Of a DNA stretch of 64,000 bases, positions 34,200-41,511 are shown piece by piece. Under the pieces are notes generated by a model, which was given only the letters and a program-made list of their open reading frames with translations, ran no database searches and was not told the DNA's origin. Source of the DNA: Kitasatospora sp. NBC_00458 (lineage in GTDB: Bacteria; Actinomycetota; Actinomycetes; Streptomycetales; Streptomycetaceae). The stretch lies in contig NZ_CP107904.1 of assembly GCF_036013975.1 (NCBI RefSeq), forward strand, positions 4,837,001 through 4,901,000, given 5' to 3'. Position 1 is the first letter of the stretch; every line of letters begins with the position of its first letter. Both the position numbers and the translations under genes were made by a program.

Positions 34200-34591
34200 T
34201 GTTCGTCCGATCCGGCGGCCGGGGCGCCGGAGGCGGCGGCAGGCCTGACAGGGCCGACCATCTGGACGTCGCTCGGCACGCAGCCGTTGAGCAGCAGGCG
34301 GACGGACGTCCGTACCGGCCAAGCCCAGGTGCCGGGCTCGGTGCCCTCGGCGCGGCTGGTCACCCACAGTCCGTCGGCGCCGTCGAGGGCGACCTGGAGG
34401 TTGCACAGGTCCCTGGGCCCGACGCGGACGACGGTCGCGGGGAAGACGTCGCCGGCGGCGGCGCGGTTGCCGAGCGAGGCGACGTCGAGACGCTCGCGGA
34501 TCGCGCGTCCGGCTCGGCGGCGGTTGACCGTGTTGGCGTCGTCCTGGGTGAGCGTGTAGTGGACGATGCGTCCGATGGTGGGCTGCTGCAC
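34196..34591 (-). CDS. Conserved phage protein of unknown function
   Basis: 131 residues. It has VGRIVHYTLTQDDANTVNRR-like and GTWAWP motifs (seen as GRIVHYTL and EPGTWAWPV), a pattern I associate with small actinophage structural-region proteins. GGGAGG at good distance favours the GTG at 34591 over the ATG at 34609. First of a coupled set with the 48-residue protein and the fibre. Confidence 0.55.
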   Translation of the reverse strand: MQQPTIGRIVHYTLTQDDANTVNRRRAGRAIRERLDVASLGNRAAAGDVFPATVVRVGPRDLCNLQVALDGADGLWVTSRAEGTEPGTWAWPVRTSVRLLLNGCVPSDVQMVGPVRPAAASGAPAAGSDEQ

Positions 34592-34615
34592 GCGGTGCCT
34601 CCCGGGCATGACGAA

Positions 34616-34643
34616 GGGCCCCGCGGCGGTTGCCGTGGGGCCC
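34616..34643. terminator. Hairpin upstream of the fibre/terminase operon
   Basis: 12-bp arms (34616-34627 and 34632-34643, one G-T pair) with loop GGTT. It separates the HTH gene from the operon and may be a terminator or attenuator in the operon leader. Confidence 0.6.
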
Positions 34644-34714
34644 TCGGTGTCTGTGGTCCGCGTGCGTCTGGGCATGCGGCGTCGCTCAAAGCGTGGCGCA
34701 CCTGTTCGATCTTG

Positions 34715-34927
34715 TCAACGGGCCCGTTGGCCAGGGCGGCTGGGTTTGGCCGCGTGGCGGGCGTCCAGGACATCGGTCACGCGGTAGATCGGGCGCATCG
34801 GGGTGCCGCCACACCTTGTGAGGATGCCGCGTCGGACCCAGTCGCGGATGGTGGCGGGGTCCACGCCGACGGCGAGGGCGGCGAGGCTGGTGGTGAGGTA
34901 GCCGGGGGGTAGTGAGAGGTACTCCAC
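34715..34927 (-). CDS. Small helix-turn-helix protein (MerR/AlpA type)
   Basis: About 70 residues with LAVGVDPATIRDWVRRGILTRCG, a winged-HTH recognition segment as in MerR/AlpA proteins, followed by RVTDVLDARHAAKP. Start uncertain: GTG at 34927 has a weak ribosome site and GTG at 34960 has none. It could regulate late genes; its position at the head of the late region supports that but does not prove it. Confidence 0.55.
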   Translation of the reverse strand: MEYLSLPPGYLTTSLAALAVGVDPATIRDWVRRGILTRCGGTPMRPIYRVTDVLDARHAAKPSRPGQRAR

Positions 34928-34972
34928 TCGACCAGTGTGCCTGGTGGGCGGGTTGGCCACCCTAGGGTGCGG

Positions 34973-35248
34973 TCAGAGCGTGCATCCCTCCGCGTGCCGC
35001 TTGGCGCCGCTCAGGGTCTGCCGCTGCACGCTGGTGGTGAGCTTGCCGCTGGTGTCGTGGGTGTCGGCGCCCTCCCCGCCGCAGAGCTCGCATTCCCAGG
35101 TGAACATCCGTCGCCCGGTTCGGGGGTCGGTGTAGCTGTAGGCGATGACGTTGAGCACGGTCCCGGTTCCGGCGTCGCCAGCGGCGACGGGGAAGCTGGA
35201 GATCTTGGCTCCGCCTCGGTCGGTGCGCGTCGTGGGCTTGATGTACAT
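34973..35248 (-). CDS. Small Cys-pair protein
   Basis: 91 residues. Strand-rich start (MYIKPTTRTD), then TWECELCGGEGADTHDTSG, a zinc-knuckle-like Cys pair, and a final ...AEGCTL. GAGGAGA precedes the ATG. Not recognised. Confidence 0.6.
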   Translation of the reverse strand: MYIKPTTRTDRGGAKISSFPVAAGDAGTGTVLNVIAYSYTDPRTGRRMFTWECELCGGEGADTHDTSGKLTTSVQRQTLSGAKRHAEGCTL

Positions 35249-35310
35249 GGTGTCTCCTCGTGGGTCGTGTTCGTCGGCTCGCCCTTGATCCACATCCCCT
35301 CTCGGGGAGC

Positions 35311-35365
35311 GTTAAACGGGGCGGTAAACGGTAAGCGGTAAACGCGTGACCTGCGGATTTACCGC
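35311..35365. repeat. GGTAAACG repeat array
   Basis: GTTAAACG, GGTAAACG (35323-35330), GGTAAGCG (35330-35337) and GGTAAACG (35337-35344) are followed by an inverted TTTACCGC at 35358-35365. The array is AT-rich for this genome and lies at the boundary of the early and late modules. Candidate operator or secondary replication site. Confidence 0.55.
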
Positions 35366-36378
35366 TACCCGGCGGCGGCGCGAGGGGCGGGGGAGGGGTA
35401 CTCCCCCGGGCCCGCCTCGTCGTCGGCGGTGATGTCCGGGACCAGGTGGGCGGGCAGCCGCGGCTGGTGGCCGAGGGCGGCGGCGAGCCTGTCGTAGCGG
35501 ACGCCGAGGGCGGATGGGGGGACGGCGCTCTTGAGCTTGACGACGTCGGTGGGGACCCCGGCGTCACGGAGCGTACTGGGGAAGGTCTTGGTGGTGGCGC
35601 CGATGAACCGGCCGTCCCGCTGGAGGGCGACCAGGATGTCGGCGACGTGGACGCCGGTGCGGCCGTCGAGGTCGGCGAGGGCGACCAGCTGCTCGACGTA
35701 CAGACGGAGTTCCTCGCGCCAGGCGCCGGCGTCGACCGCGACCGGCTTGGGGACGACCTCGGCCGGGGCGTCGGCCAGGACGTGCGGGGTGGCGGCGATC
35801 AGCTCAGCCGGGACGGGACGGACGGTCAACTCGAAGGGCCGATCGCCGCGGGCGAGGCACGCGCCGACGGCGCCGACGACGGAGAACAGGAACACGCTGC
35901 CCGACCACATCCAGGACCCGGCGACGACGGCGGTCGGCGGCAGGGTGAGGACCAGGCACCGCACGGCGGCGGTGCGGTGGCGGCGGTGGCGGATCTGCCC
36001 GGGGTCGAGGACCGGGGCGGTGAACTCCGCCAGCGCGCTGATCGCGGCGTCGTGCCGCTGCGCCTCCTGGTCGGCGGCGACGAGTGCGGTCTGGTCGGCG
36101 GGGACCAGGCCGCCGTTCAGCTCGGCGCGCTGGCGGAGGCGGCGGCCCCTCTTGTGGGCGGCGCGGGCCTGGCGGGCGTGCTCGGCAACCGCGGCTGCGT
36201 GGGCCTCGGCACGGGCCTTGACGATGCGCCGGGTGATCTCCTCCGGCCCGATGGTGTGGCCACCGGCCCAGTGGGCCAGGGCGACGGCGATGTGTCCGGC
36301 GCCGGCGCCCGTGCGGGCCAGGGTCGGCGGGGTCCCGGTCCTGGGGGCGGGCTGCTGGGTGTCGGGTGCGGTGGACAT
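35365..36378 (-). CDS. Membrane protein of the spread-like operon
   Basis: 337 residues. A long charged helical region (about 40-125) precedes two adjacent hydrophobic helices (CLVLTLPPTAVVAGSWMW; SVFLFSVVGAVGACLA). A cytosolic C-terminal domain (about 200-320) has LHVADILVALQRDG-type pattern (seen as VHVADILVALQRDG). Similar layouts occur beside spd genes in actinomycete conjugative elements. The ATG shares one base with the stop of the preceding gene. Exact function unknown. Confidence 0.6.
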   Translation of the reverse strand: MSTAPDTQQPAPRTGTPPTLARTGAGAGHIAVALAHWAGGHTIGPEEITRRIVKARAEAHAAAVAEHARQARAAHKRGRRLRQRAELNGGLVPADQTALVAADQEAQRHDAAISALAEFTAPVLDPGQIRHRRHRTAAVRCLVLTLPPTAVVAGSWMWSGSVFLFSVVGAVGACLARGDRPFELTVRPVPAELIAATPHVLADAPAEVVPKPVAVDAGAWREELRLYVEQLVALADLDGRTGVHVADILVALQRDGRFIGATTKTFPSTLRDAGVPTDVVKLKSAVPPSALGVRYDRLAAALGHQPRLPAHLVPDITADDEAGPGEYPSPAPRAAAG

Positions 36379-36902
36379 CAGCCGATCACCGAGTCTCCGA
36401 GCCAGGAGACGAGCGGGATGCTGACCTTGGCGGTCCAGCCGCCGACAGAGGAAGCGATGCCCCAGGTGGCGCCGGTGACGCAGCCGGAGACGGCGAGCAG
36501 GCGGGGCTGCCAGCCCTTGGCGAACCAGATGGACAGGCCGAGGCCGAAGACGGCGGTCAGGGCGAGCCAGGAGCCGGAGTAGGAGAGCACCTCAGTGACG
36601 GCGATCGGCGTCTTGGCGGCGTCGTTCGTGCCGAGGGCGACACTGCCGATGTCCTGGCCGGTCCTGTTGCCCGAGCCGGTGAGGGCACCGGCGGCCTTGT
36701 TGACGGCGCCGCCGGTGACGGCGGAGGCCAGGACCATGGTCACGGCCGCGCCGGCCCAGGGCATCCACACGGCCCGGGGCCTGAGCGCCTGGAGGGTGTG
36801 CCCGTTCTTGAAGTACAAAACCATGCCGGTGCCCAGGGCGGTGCAGAGTCCGAACGCGGAGCCGGCACGGTTGACGGTGTCGGTGACGGTGAAGAGGTCC
36901 AT
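36378..36902 (-). CDS. Multi-pass membrane protein, Spd-like
   Basis: 174 residues with four hydrophobic segments (FGLCTALGTGMVLYF, WMPWAGAAVTMVLASAV, SGSWLALTAVFGLGLSIWF, LAVSGCVTGATWGIA). Small tandem membrane genes with one-base overlaps are characteristic of spread (spd) operons of streptomycete plasmids and AICEs. Assigned by layout. Confidence 0.6.
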   Translation of the reverse strand: MDLFTVTDTVNRAGSAFGLCTALGTGMVLYFKNGHTLQALRPRAVWMPWAGAAVTMVLASAVTGGAVNKAAGALTGSGNRTGQDIGSVALGTNDAAKTPIAVTEVLSYSGSWLALTAVFGLGLSIWFAKGWQPRLLAVSGCVTGATWGIASSVGGWTAKVSIPLVSWLGDSVIG

Positions 36903-37267
36903 CAGTTCTCCAGGAGCCAGGCGATGATCGCGTTGCGGACGGGGGCGGCGTAGAGGGTGCCGGTGACGGCGGCGACCAGGACGGCGGCCGCGGCGCGGCG
37001 GACGAGGGGCCGCACCTTGCCGTTGGTGGCGACGACGCCGGCGTAGATGCCGGTCATGAAGGCGAGGCCGATCGGGGCCTGCGGGCCGTAGAGGCCGAGC
37101 AGGGGGAGCGCGGCGTTCGTGGTCCACCAGGGGCCGAGGGCCGCGCCGGCGGCGGCGGTTGCGGTGGTCTTCAGCGGGTGCCGGAGGAGCGTCGCCCGCC
37201 GGACGCGGGCCCAGTCGACGGCGTGGTGGTGGTCGGTCGGGAGCTGGGGGATGTTCTCGGTGCTCAC
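36902..37267 (-). CDS. Membrane protein, SpdB-like
   Basis: 121 residues. A soluble N-terminus precedes three hydrophobic segments (TAAAGAALGPWWT, LLGLYGPQAPIGLAFMTGIYAGVVA, AAAAVLVAAVTGTLYA). The GTG start follows the 53-residue gene by three bases. Probably part of the same membrane complex as its neighbours. Confidence 0.6.
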   Translation of the reverse strand: MSTENIPQLPTDHHHAVDWARVRRATLLRHPLKTTATAAAGAALGPWWTTNAALPLLGLYGPQAPIGLAFMTGIYAGVVATNGKVRPLVRRAAAAVLVAAVTGTLYAAPVRNAIIAWLLEN

Positions 37268-37269
37268 GG

Positions 37270-37431
37270 TCAGCGGTCCCTTCGGTGGCCGACGCCGCCG
37301 GTGCGGAGCCAGGCGGCGGTGCCGGCGTCGATGCGGCGGATCTCGCGTTCGCGTCGGCGGCGGGCGGCCGCGGTTCGGCCGGGCGGGGGCTCGGCGGGCG
37401 GGGTGCCGGTGAGCTTGGACCAGAGGCCCAT
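37270..37431 (-). CDS. Very small basic protein in the spread-like operon
   Basis: 53 residues (MGLWSKLTG...RTAAARRRREREIRR...), basic, with an N-terminal amphipathic start. GGAG lies seven bases before the ATG. It is packed between neighbours with gaps of two or three bases, which supports a real gene. Confidence 0.6.
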   Translation of the reverse strand: MGLWSKLTGTPPAEPPPGRTAAARRRREREIRRIDAGTAAWLRTGGVGHRRDR

Positions 37432-37433
37432 GG

Positions 37434-37583
37434 CTATCTCCAGGTGATGATCAAGGCGAGGAAGGCGGCCCAGAGGGCGAGGGCTCCGGCGAAGCGGAGC
37501 GTGTGCCGGACCGGGTGCTCGGCGATGCGGTAGACCCCGGCGAAGGCGAGGGCGGCGGTGCCCGCGAAGAGGAGCTGGAGCAC
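37434..37583 (-). CDS. Very small membrane protein
   Basis: 49 residues with two hydrophobic helices (LLFAGTAALAFAGVY; FAGALALWAAFLALIITW). GTG start with GAAGGGG upstream. It is 11 bp downstream of the DUF2637-like gene in the same operon. Confidence 0.6.
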   Translation of the reverse strand: MLQLLFAGTAALAFAGVYRIAEHPVRHTLRFAGALALWAAFLALIITWR

Positions 37584-37594
37584 GGGGCGCCCCT

Positions 37595-38623
37595 TCAACC
37601 GGCGACGCGGTCGATGGTCCGGCGGACGGTGTCGCGCTTCACGTCGGGTCCGTGGACTCGTCGGACAGCGGACAGGACAGCGTCGAGGTCCGGTCCGGTG
37701 GTCCGGACAGCGGCCTTGACGGTGTCCGTGATGGTGTCGTCCGCGGCGTGGGGAACGAGCGCGAGCACGTCCCCTGAGCTGCTGTCCGTACTGTCCGCCT
37801 GCTGTCCGGACAGCAGACGGACAGTGTCCGCGTCGGTCTCGATGCCGATACGGGCGAGCTGCTCGACGATGTCCTCGGGCCAGGCGCCCGGGCTGACCGA
37901 GATCGCCGCGCGGACAGCGGAGCGGACCGTCGGCGAGACGGGGACGGGCTGTCCGGACGGCCTGTCCGGGTCTGGGACGGGCTCGATGGCCGGGGCAGCG
38001 GTGTAAGCGGCGCGGTACGCGGCAGCCTGGGCACGGGAGCGCAGCAGTTCGACGTCGAGGCGGGCGTCGAGGAGCTCGGCGTCGGCGCTCTCGCGGCGCT
38101 CGCGCACCCAGGCCTGGGCCCCGGGCGACAGCGGCTTCGTCGTGTGGGCGATGACGAGGCTCCACACGACCTTGGCGATCGCGGAGACGCTGGCGCCGAT
38201 GATGCCGGTGGCGAAGGCGTGCTCGACGGCCGACAGCCAGCCGTGGACGCAGACGGCGGCCATCGCGAGGACCAGGGCGATCCAGCCGAAGGTGCGGGGC
38301 GCGCGGGCCTTCTCCGGGTCGTCACGGGCGAGCCATTCCAGGATCATGCAGATGATCCACGCGGCGTCGAACGCAACGGCGGCGCTGTAGCCGATGACGG
38401 GGTCGACGGCGCCAGCGAGGAGGTCGCCGATGCTGGCGGTGGACCACGCCACGGCGACGGCCAGGAGGACGCCGGTGCCGGTGCTGGCGGTGGCGAGGCC
38501 GCCGCGGCGCCAGTCGCGGGGGACCGGAACCGGGTAGGTCTCGGTGTCGGTGCGGGTGGTGCCGTCGGGGGCGGTCCAGGTGATGGGGCGTTCGCACAGG
38601 ACGGTACGGGTGAGGATGGGCAC
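37595..38623 (-). CDS. DUF2637-like membrane protein (SpdA/mobile-element type)
   Basis: 342 residues. Four hydrophobic helices lie in the first 165 residues (including TGTGVLLAVAVAWSTASIGDLL and YSAAVAFDAAWIICMILEWLA). A cytosolic tail has charged helices and a C-terminal winged-helix-like region (DLDAVLSAVRRVHGPDVKRDTVRRTIDR). This resembles DUF2637 proteins common in actinomycete conjugative elements and some phages. GGAG lies before the GTG. The tail may bind DNA. Confidence 0.7.
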   Translation of the reverse strand: MPILTRTVLCERPITWTAPDGTTRTDTETYPVPVPRDWRRGGLATASTGTGVLLAVAVAWSTASIGDLLAGAVDPVIGYSAAVAFDAAWIICMILEWLARDDPEKARAPRTFGWIALVLAMAAVCVHGWLSAVEHAFATGIIGASVSAIAKVVWSLVIAHTTKPLSPGAQAWVRERRESADAELLDARLDVELLRSRAQAAAYRAAYTAAPAIEPVPDPDRPSGQPVPVSPTVRSAVRAAISVSPGAWPEDIVEQLARIGIETDADTVRLLSGQQADSTDSSSGDVLALVPHAADDTITDTVKAAVRTTGPDLDAVLSAVRRVHGPDVKRDTVRRTIDRVAG

Positions 38624-38650
38624 GGTGGCTCCGAGCGTGGTGATGTGGTG

Positions 38651-38689
38651 GCCCGGGGCCGAGGGGATGTCTGCACCTCGGCCCCGGGC
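38651..38689. terminator. Hairpin upstream of the DUF2637-like gene
   Basis: Perfect 14-bp arms (38651-38664 and 38676-38689, GCCCGGGGCCGAGG and complement). It lies between the sigma-like transcription unit and the spread-like operon; terminator or attenuator. Confidence 0.65.
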
Positions 38690-38749
38690 GGTGGAAGGGG
38701 CGGTGACCACGGCGCCTTCGCGCTGGCACTTCCGCCGGGTGGGGCTACG

Positions 38750-38815
38750 TCAGCGGACCGGGGTGTGCTTGCGCCAGGGGTTGCCGCAGCCGCACGGGCA
38801 GGTCGGGGCGGTCAC
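38750..38815 (-). CDS. Possible 21-residue Cys-rich microprotein
   Basis: VTAPTCPCGCGNPWRKHTPVR has three Cys in CPCGC and basic ends. Its GTG overlaps the stop of the preceding gene by four bases (GTGA), as for real coupled genes nearby. Very short, so confidence is low. Confidence 0.35.
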   Translation of the reverse strand: MTAPTCPCGCGNPWRKHTPVR

Positions 38816-39123
38816 TGGCCGACGTTCGGCGGGTCGGTGATCGTCCAGCCCTCGACGAGAATGCCGTCGACCTCGGCGGTCAGGATCCAGTGCACCCGCT
38901 CGCCCTCGTGCCGCTGGGGGACCAGGTCGCCGCCGATGGTCTCCGCCCAGGACTTCAGCGCCGCGAGGTCCAGGTGGGCGTAGAGGTTGATCGTCGGCTG
39001 GTCCGGGGACCACGTGGGGCAGCTGACCTGAATCCGGGCCGGCAGCGGCGTGAGGACGGTGAGCAGGTGGCCGGCCAGAGCGTGCCCGGCCTGGTAGGCC
39101 GCGCGGCGGGGGTCGGTACTCAT
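38812..39123 (-). CDS. Element protein of unknown function
   Basis: 103 residues, alpha/beta, with repeated strands (RIQVSCPTWSPDQPTINLYAHL; VHWILTAEVDGILVEGWTI). Start overlaps the sigma-like gene stop (ATGA). Not recognised. Confidence 0.6.
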   Translation of the reverse strand: MSTDPRRAAYQAGHALAGHLLTVLTPLPARIQVSCPTWSPDQPTINLYAHLDLAALKSWAETIGGDLVPQRHEGERVHWILTAEVDGILVEGWTITDPPNVGQ

Positions 39124-39833
39124 GCGGCGACCGCCGTCCGGGCCGGGACGGGCTTCGGCCGGCCGACGGTCGCCGGGGTCCGGCGCAGCGTGTCGCCCGG
39201 CTCGCGCTTCGGCAGCGGCTCGGCGGCGGCCAGCGCGGCCTCGCCGTTCCACTCGGCCCGGGCCCGGGCGGCCGCGAGCGCCGCGGCCTCGAACTCGGCG
39301 AGCGCGGCCCGGCGGAGCAGCGCGGCGCGGTCGCGGCGGATCGCCGCCCGGGTGAGCACCTCGGGCGCCTTCGCGCTGGCCAGCGCGCCGCACGCGGCGA
39401 CGTACCGCTGGGTGAGGACCTTGTAGGCGGTACACGCCTCGGTCAGGGCCTGCTCGGCCTGCTCGACCTCGGCCAGCAGTGCGGCGAGGTGCGGCGAGGC
39501 GAAGGAGGGAGCGGCGATGGCGCTCACGGCGGCCGCGGTGAAGTCGGTGACCGACTCCCAGGCGGAGCGCTTGCGGAAGTGGGCGGCGATGGCGCGCTCG
39601 GCGATGGTCTGGAGCAGCGCCCGGGGGTGCTCGATCCGAAGCCCGTTCTCCAGGCTGCGCCAGAGGCTGAGGAACGTCTCGCTGGTGAGGTCCTCGGCGA
39701 GGTGGCGGTCGGTGCGGAAGAGGTGCGCCGCGATGTACGTGGTGATCTGCCGGGAGTGGGCCCGGTAGAGCTCCTCGAACTGCTCGCGGGGGGTGAGCGT
39801 CGGCACGGCCGACAGCATGGGAGCATTGCTCAC
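39120..39833 (-). CDS. Sigma-70 region-2-like protein lacking region 4
   Basis: 237 residues. Residues about 10-90 match sigma region 2 (FEELYRAHSRQITTYIAAHLF; HLAEDLTSETFLSLWRSL; TIAERAIAAHFRKR). Region 4, needed for -35 binding, is not visible. Instead there is a long Ala/Glu/Arg-rich helix and a basic Pro-rich tail. It may bind core polymerase and act as an unusual sigma or anti-sigma. GGAG lies before the GTG; the ATG at 39818 is an alternative. Confidence 0.72.
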   Translation of the reverse strand: MSNAPMLSAVPTLTPREQFEELYRAHSRQITTYIAAHLFRTDRHLAEDLTSETFLSLWRSLENGLRIEHPRALLQTIAERAIAAHFRKRSAWESVTDFTAAAVSAIAAPSFASPHLAALLAEVEQAEQALTEACTAYKVLTQRYVAACGALASAKAPEVLTRAAIRRDRAALLRRAALAEFEAAALAAARARAEWNGEAALAAAEPLPKREPGDTLRRTPATVGRPKPVPARTAVAA

Positions 39834-39870
39834 AGCTGGGTCTCCTTGTTTGCGCAAGGGGGTCTGGTCA

Positions 39871-39906
39871 GGCCCGGCAGGGGAGGTCGAAGACCCCTGT
39901 CGGGCC
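39871..39906. promoter_or_regulatory. Leader hairpin of the sigma-like gene
   Basis: 13-bp arms (39871-39883 and 39894-39906, one G-T pair) lie about 40 bp before the sigma-like start, in its leader. Possible attenuator. Confidence 0.45.
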
Positions 39907-39922
39907 GTTTGTTGCACCACTG

Positions 39923-39972
39923 GGTGGCTAGCCACCACTCTAGGCGCGGCTATGGACCGGTGGCAAGCCACC
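39923..39972. promoter_or_regulatory. Paired operators GGTGGC-WW-GCCACC
   Basis: Two 14-bp palindromes at 39923-39936 (GGTGGCTAGCCACC) and 39959-39972 (GGTGGCAAGCCACC), 36 bp centre to centre, lie in the divergent region between the sigma-like gene (minus) and the 63-residue regulator (plus). Ideal layout for autorepression and control of the leftward operon. Confidence 0.7.
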
Positions 39973-39988
39973 GTGAGAGGATTTCTGC

Positions 39989-40180
39989 ATGCCGTCAGTC
40001 CACAAGTTCCCCGCGAAGACGTTCCGGCCCGAGCCGGAGCTCTACGACAAGGCCAAGGCGGCCGTCGCCGAGGTCGGGTCGGACATGAACGCGCACCTGG
40101 TCAGCTTCCTCCGGTGGCTGACTCACGAGACGGACCAGCTGCCGGCCCGGCCGGACGGGCCGACCAGACCGAAGAGCTGA
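39989..40180 (+). CDS. Small ribbon-helix-helix-like regulator
   Basis: 63 residues. A short strand (KTFRPEP) is followed by two helices (ELYDKAKAAVAEVG; MNAHLVSFLRWLTHET), the RHH/Arc layout. It is the only plus-strand gene in the leftward early region, is divergent from the sigma-like gene and has two matched palindromes just upstream. Probably the repressor of this region. The GTGAGAGGA upstream supplies a ribosome site. Confidence 0.65.
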   Translation: MPSVHKFPAKTFRPEPELYDKAKAAVAEVGSDMNAHLVSFLRWLTHETDQLPARPDGPTRPKS

Positions 40181-40187
40181 GCTCCGG

Positions 40188-40799
40188 TCAGGCGGCCTTC
40201 GCCAGGTCCAGCCACGCCGACGGCGGGTAGGCCGTCGAGCACCACGTACACCGGATCTCCGGCACCCCCGGCGTCGCCCGCAGGACCGCGCCGCACGCAT
40301 CGCCGTCCACCACCGCAGTGCAGGTGCCAGCACGCACCGACCGCGCCCGCGGGTCCACGATGCTGAGCGCGGCACCGTGGTGCGCCCGGACCTCGGCCGC
40401 GAACACGCCGGCCTCCGGCCAGCTGGCCGCCATGGCGGGCAGCTGCTCGCGCAGGGACCGAACCGCGCGAAGCAGGCGCCCCCGGTAGTCCCCGAACGGG
40501 GCGGGCCACCGGATCCCGGCGTCCTCGCACCAGGCCTGCCGCCACTCCTCCAGCACGGTCACCATCCCACCCGGCCCCCGGATGTCCAACACCTCCTCCG
40601 ACACCGGCATCGGCGCGTCCGGGCTGGCGCTGCGTGAACCGACTGCGGTGGACACCTGTGAAGACGGGCGCAGCCATTCCTCCAGGACCGCGTACAGGCC
40701 CGGCATCTCTCGCAGCCGGTCGTCGGTCCGGTCGGTGCAGGGCTGACACAGGTAGGCGCCGTACCGGGTCGGGTCGTCGCACGAGAGGCAGGTGTCCAC
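40188..40799 (-). CDS. Zinc-ribbon protein of mobile-element type
   Basis: 203 residues. N-terminal CLSCDD...LCQPC and C-terminal CTAVV...CGAVL...IRCTWC give two Cys4-type knuckles. The middle is helical. Such proteins are frequent near replication genes in streptomycete phages and AICEs. Function unknown. Confidence 0.65.
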   Translation of the reverse strand: MDTCLSCDDPTRYGAYLCQPCTDRTDDRLREMPGLYAVLEEWLRPSSQVSTAVGSRSASPDAPMPVSEEVLDIRGPGGMVTVLEEWRQAWCEDAGIRWPAPFGDYRGRLLRAVRSLREQLPAMAASWPEAGVFAAEVRAHHGAALSIVDPRARSVRAGTCTAVVDGDACGAVLRATPGVPEIRCTWCSTAYPPSAWLDLAKAA

Positions 40800-40803
40800 G
40801 GGG

Positions 40804-41007
40804 TTACCTCCTGGTGGGGCTGGGTTGGTTGTGGATCTGGATAGCGTGGTGAAGGTCCCTGCCGCCGAGCTTGCGGATGGCGCGCTGGAGGGTGGCCCGG
40901 ACGGCGCTGGTGGTGACGTCGAGGTGGAGGGCGATCTGTGCGGGGTCGAGGCCGGCGGTGGCGTAGCGCATCGCGTCGGCCTCGCGCTGGGTGAGGGGGC
41001 GGGTCAC
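40804..41007 (-). CDS. LuxR/GerE-type HTH protein
   Basis: 67 residues, a bare GerE domain: LTQREADAMRYATAGLDPAQIALHLDVTTSAVRATLQRAIRKLG (pieces LTQREADAMR, AQIALHLDV, AVRATLQRAIRKLG). The GTG overlaps the preceding stop (GTGA). No sensor domain, so probably a DNA-binding regulator of the element. Confidence 0.7.
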   Translation of the reverse strand: MTRPLTQREADAMRYATAGLDPAQIALHLDVTTSAVRATLQRAIRKLGGRDLHHAIQIHNQPSPTRR

Positions 41008-41450
41008 CGCGTGCCGCCGTCCTGGCCGAGCACCGCGCGGGCCACCGCGAGGGCGTGGTCCGGCCACTGGCGGGCGTTGAACTCGGCCTGCTGGGCCGGG
41101 TCGTCTGGCCAGACCTCGGCGGCACCCAGTTGGGCGGAGCGGAAGCGGTGAGCGGCGGCGTCCAGCCAGTCGGCGATCAGCAGCCCGAGGGCCGGGTCCA
41201 TGGCGGCGATCCACTCGCCGTACGGGCGGATGATGCTGGGCACTCGGGTGCGACCGCCGATGGACGCGCGGGTGCCGGCGACGGTGTGGCCGTCCTCGGT
41301 GCGGACGGCGCCGGATCCTCCGCGCTCGGGGTGGTCGCGGTGCTGGGTGTAGGTCCAGTCGGGGGCGCCGTGGGCGGTGGCGGCGGTGTGGAGGTCTCGG
41401 AGCCGCTGGGCTGCGGCGGCGAGCAGGTCGGCGGGGGTCTGGTCGGGCAT
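41004..41450 (-). CDS. Element protein of unknown function
   Basis: 148 residues, helical with Trp-rich segments (EWIAAMDPALGLLIADWLDAAAHRF). Resembles small actinophage proteins of similar pattern. Coupled to the LuxR-type gene. Confidence 0.6.
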   Translation of the reverse strand: MPDQTPADLLAAAAQRLRDLHTAATAHGAPDWTYTQHRDHPERGGSGAVRTEDGHTVAGTRASIGGRTRVPSIIRPYGEWIAAMDPALGLLIADWLDAAAHRFRSAQLGAAEVWPDDPAQQAEFNARQWPDHALAVARAVLGQDGGTR

Positions 41451-41511
41451 CGGGTGCTCCTCGGTCAGGGGTTGGGCCTGCCGCCCGGGCGGGGGCGGCA
41501 GGCGGGGCGGG

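Noticed and set aside
35365..39123. Genuine self-transmissible AICE
   Set aside because: No TraB translocase, and the structural phage genes are complete; called a phage with conjugative-element-like genes instead.
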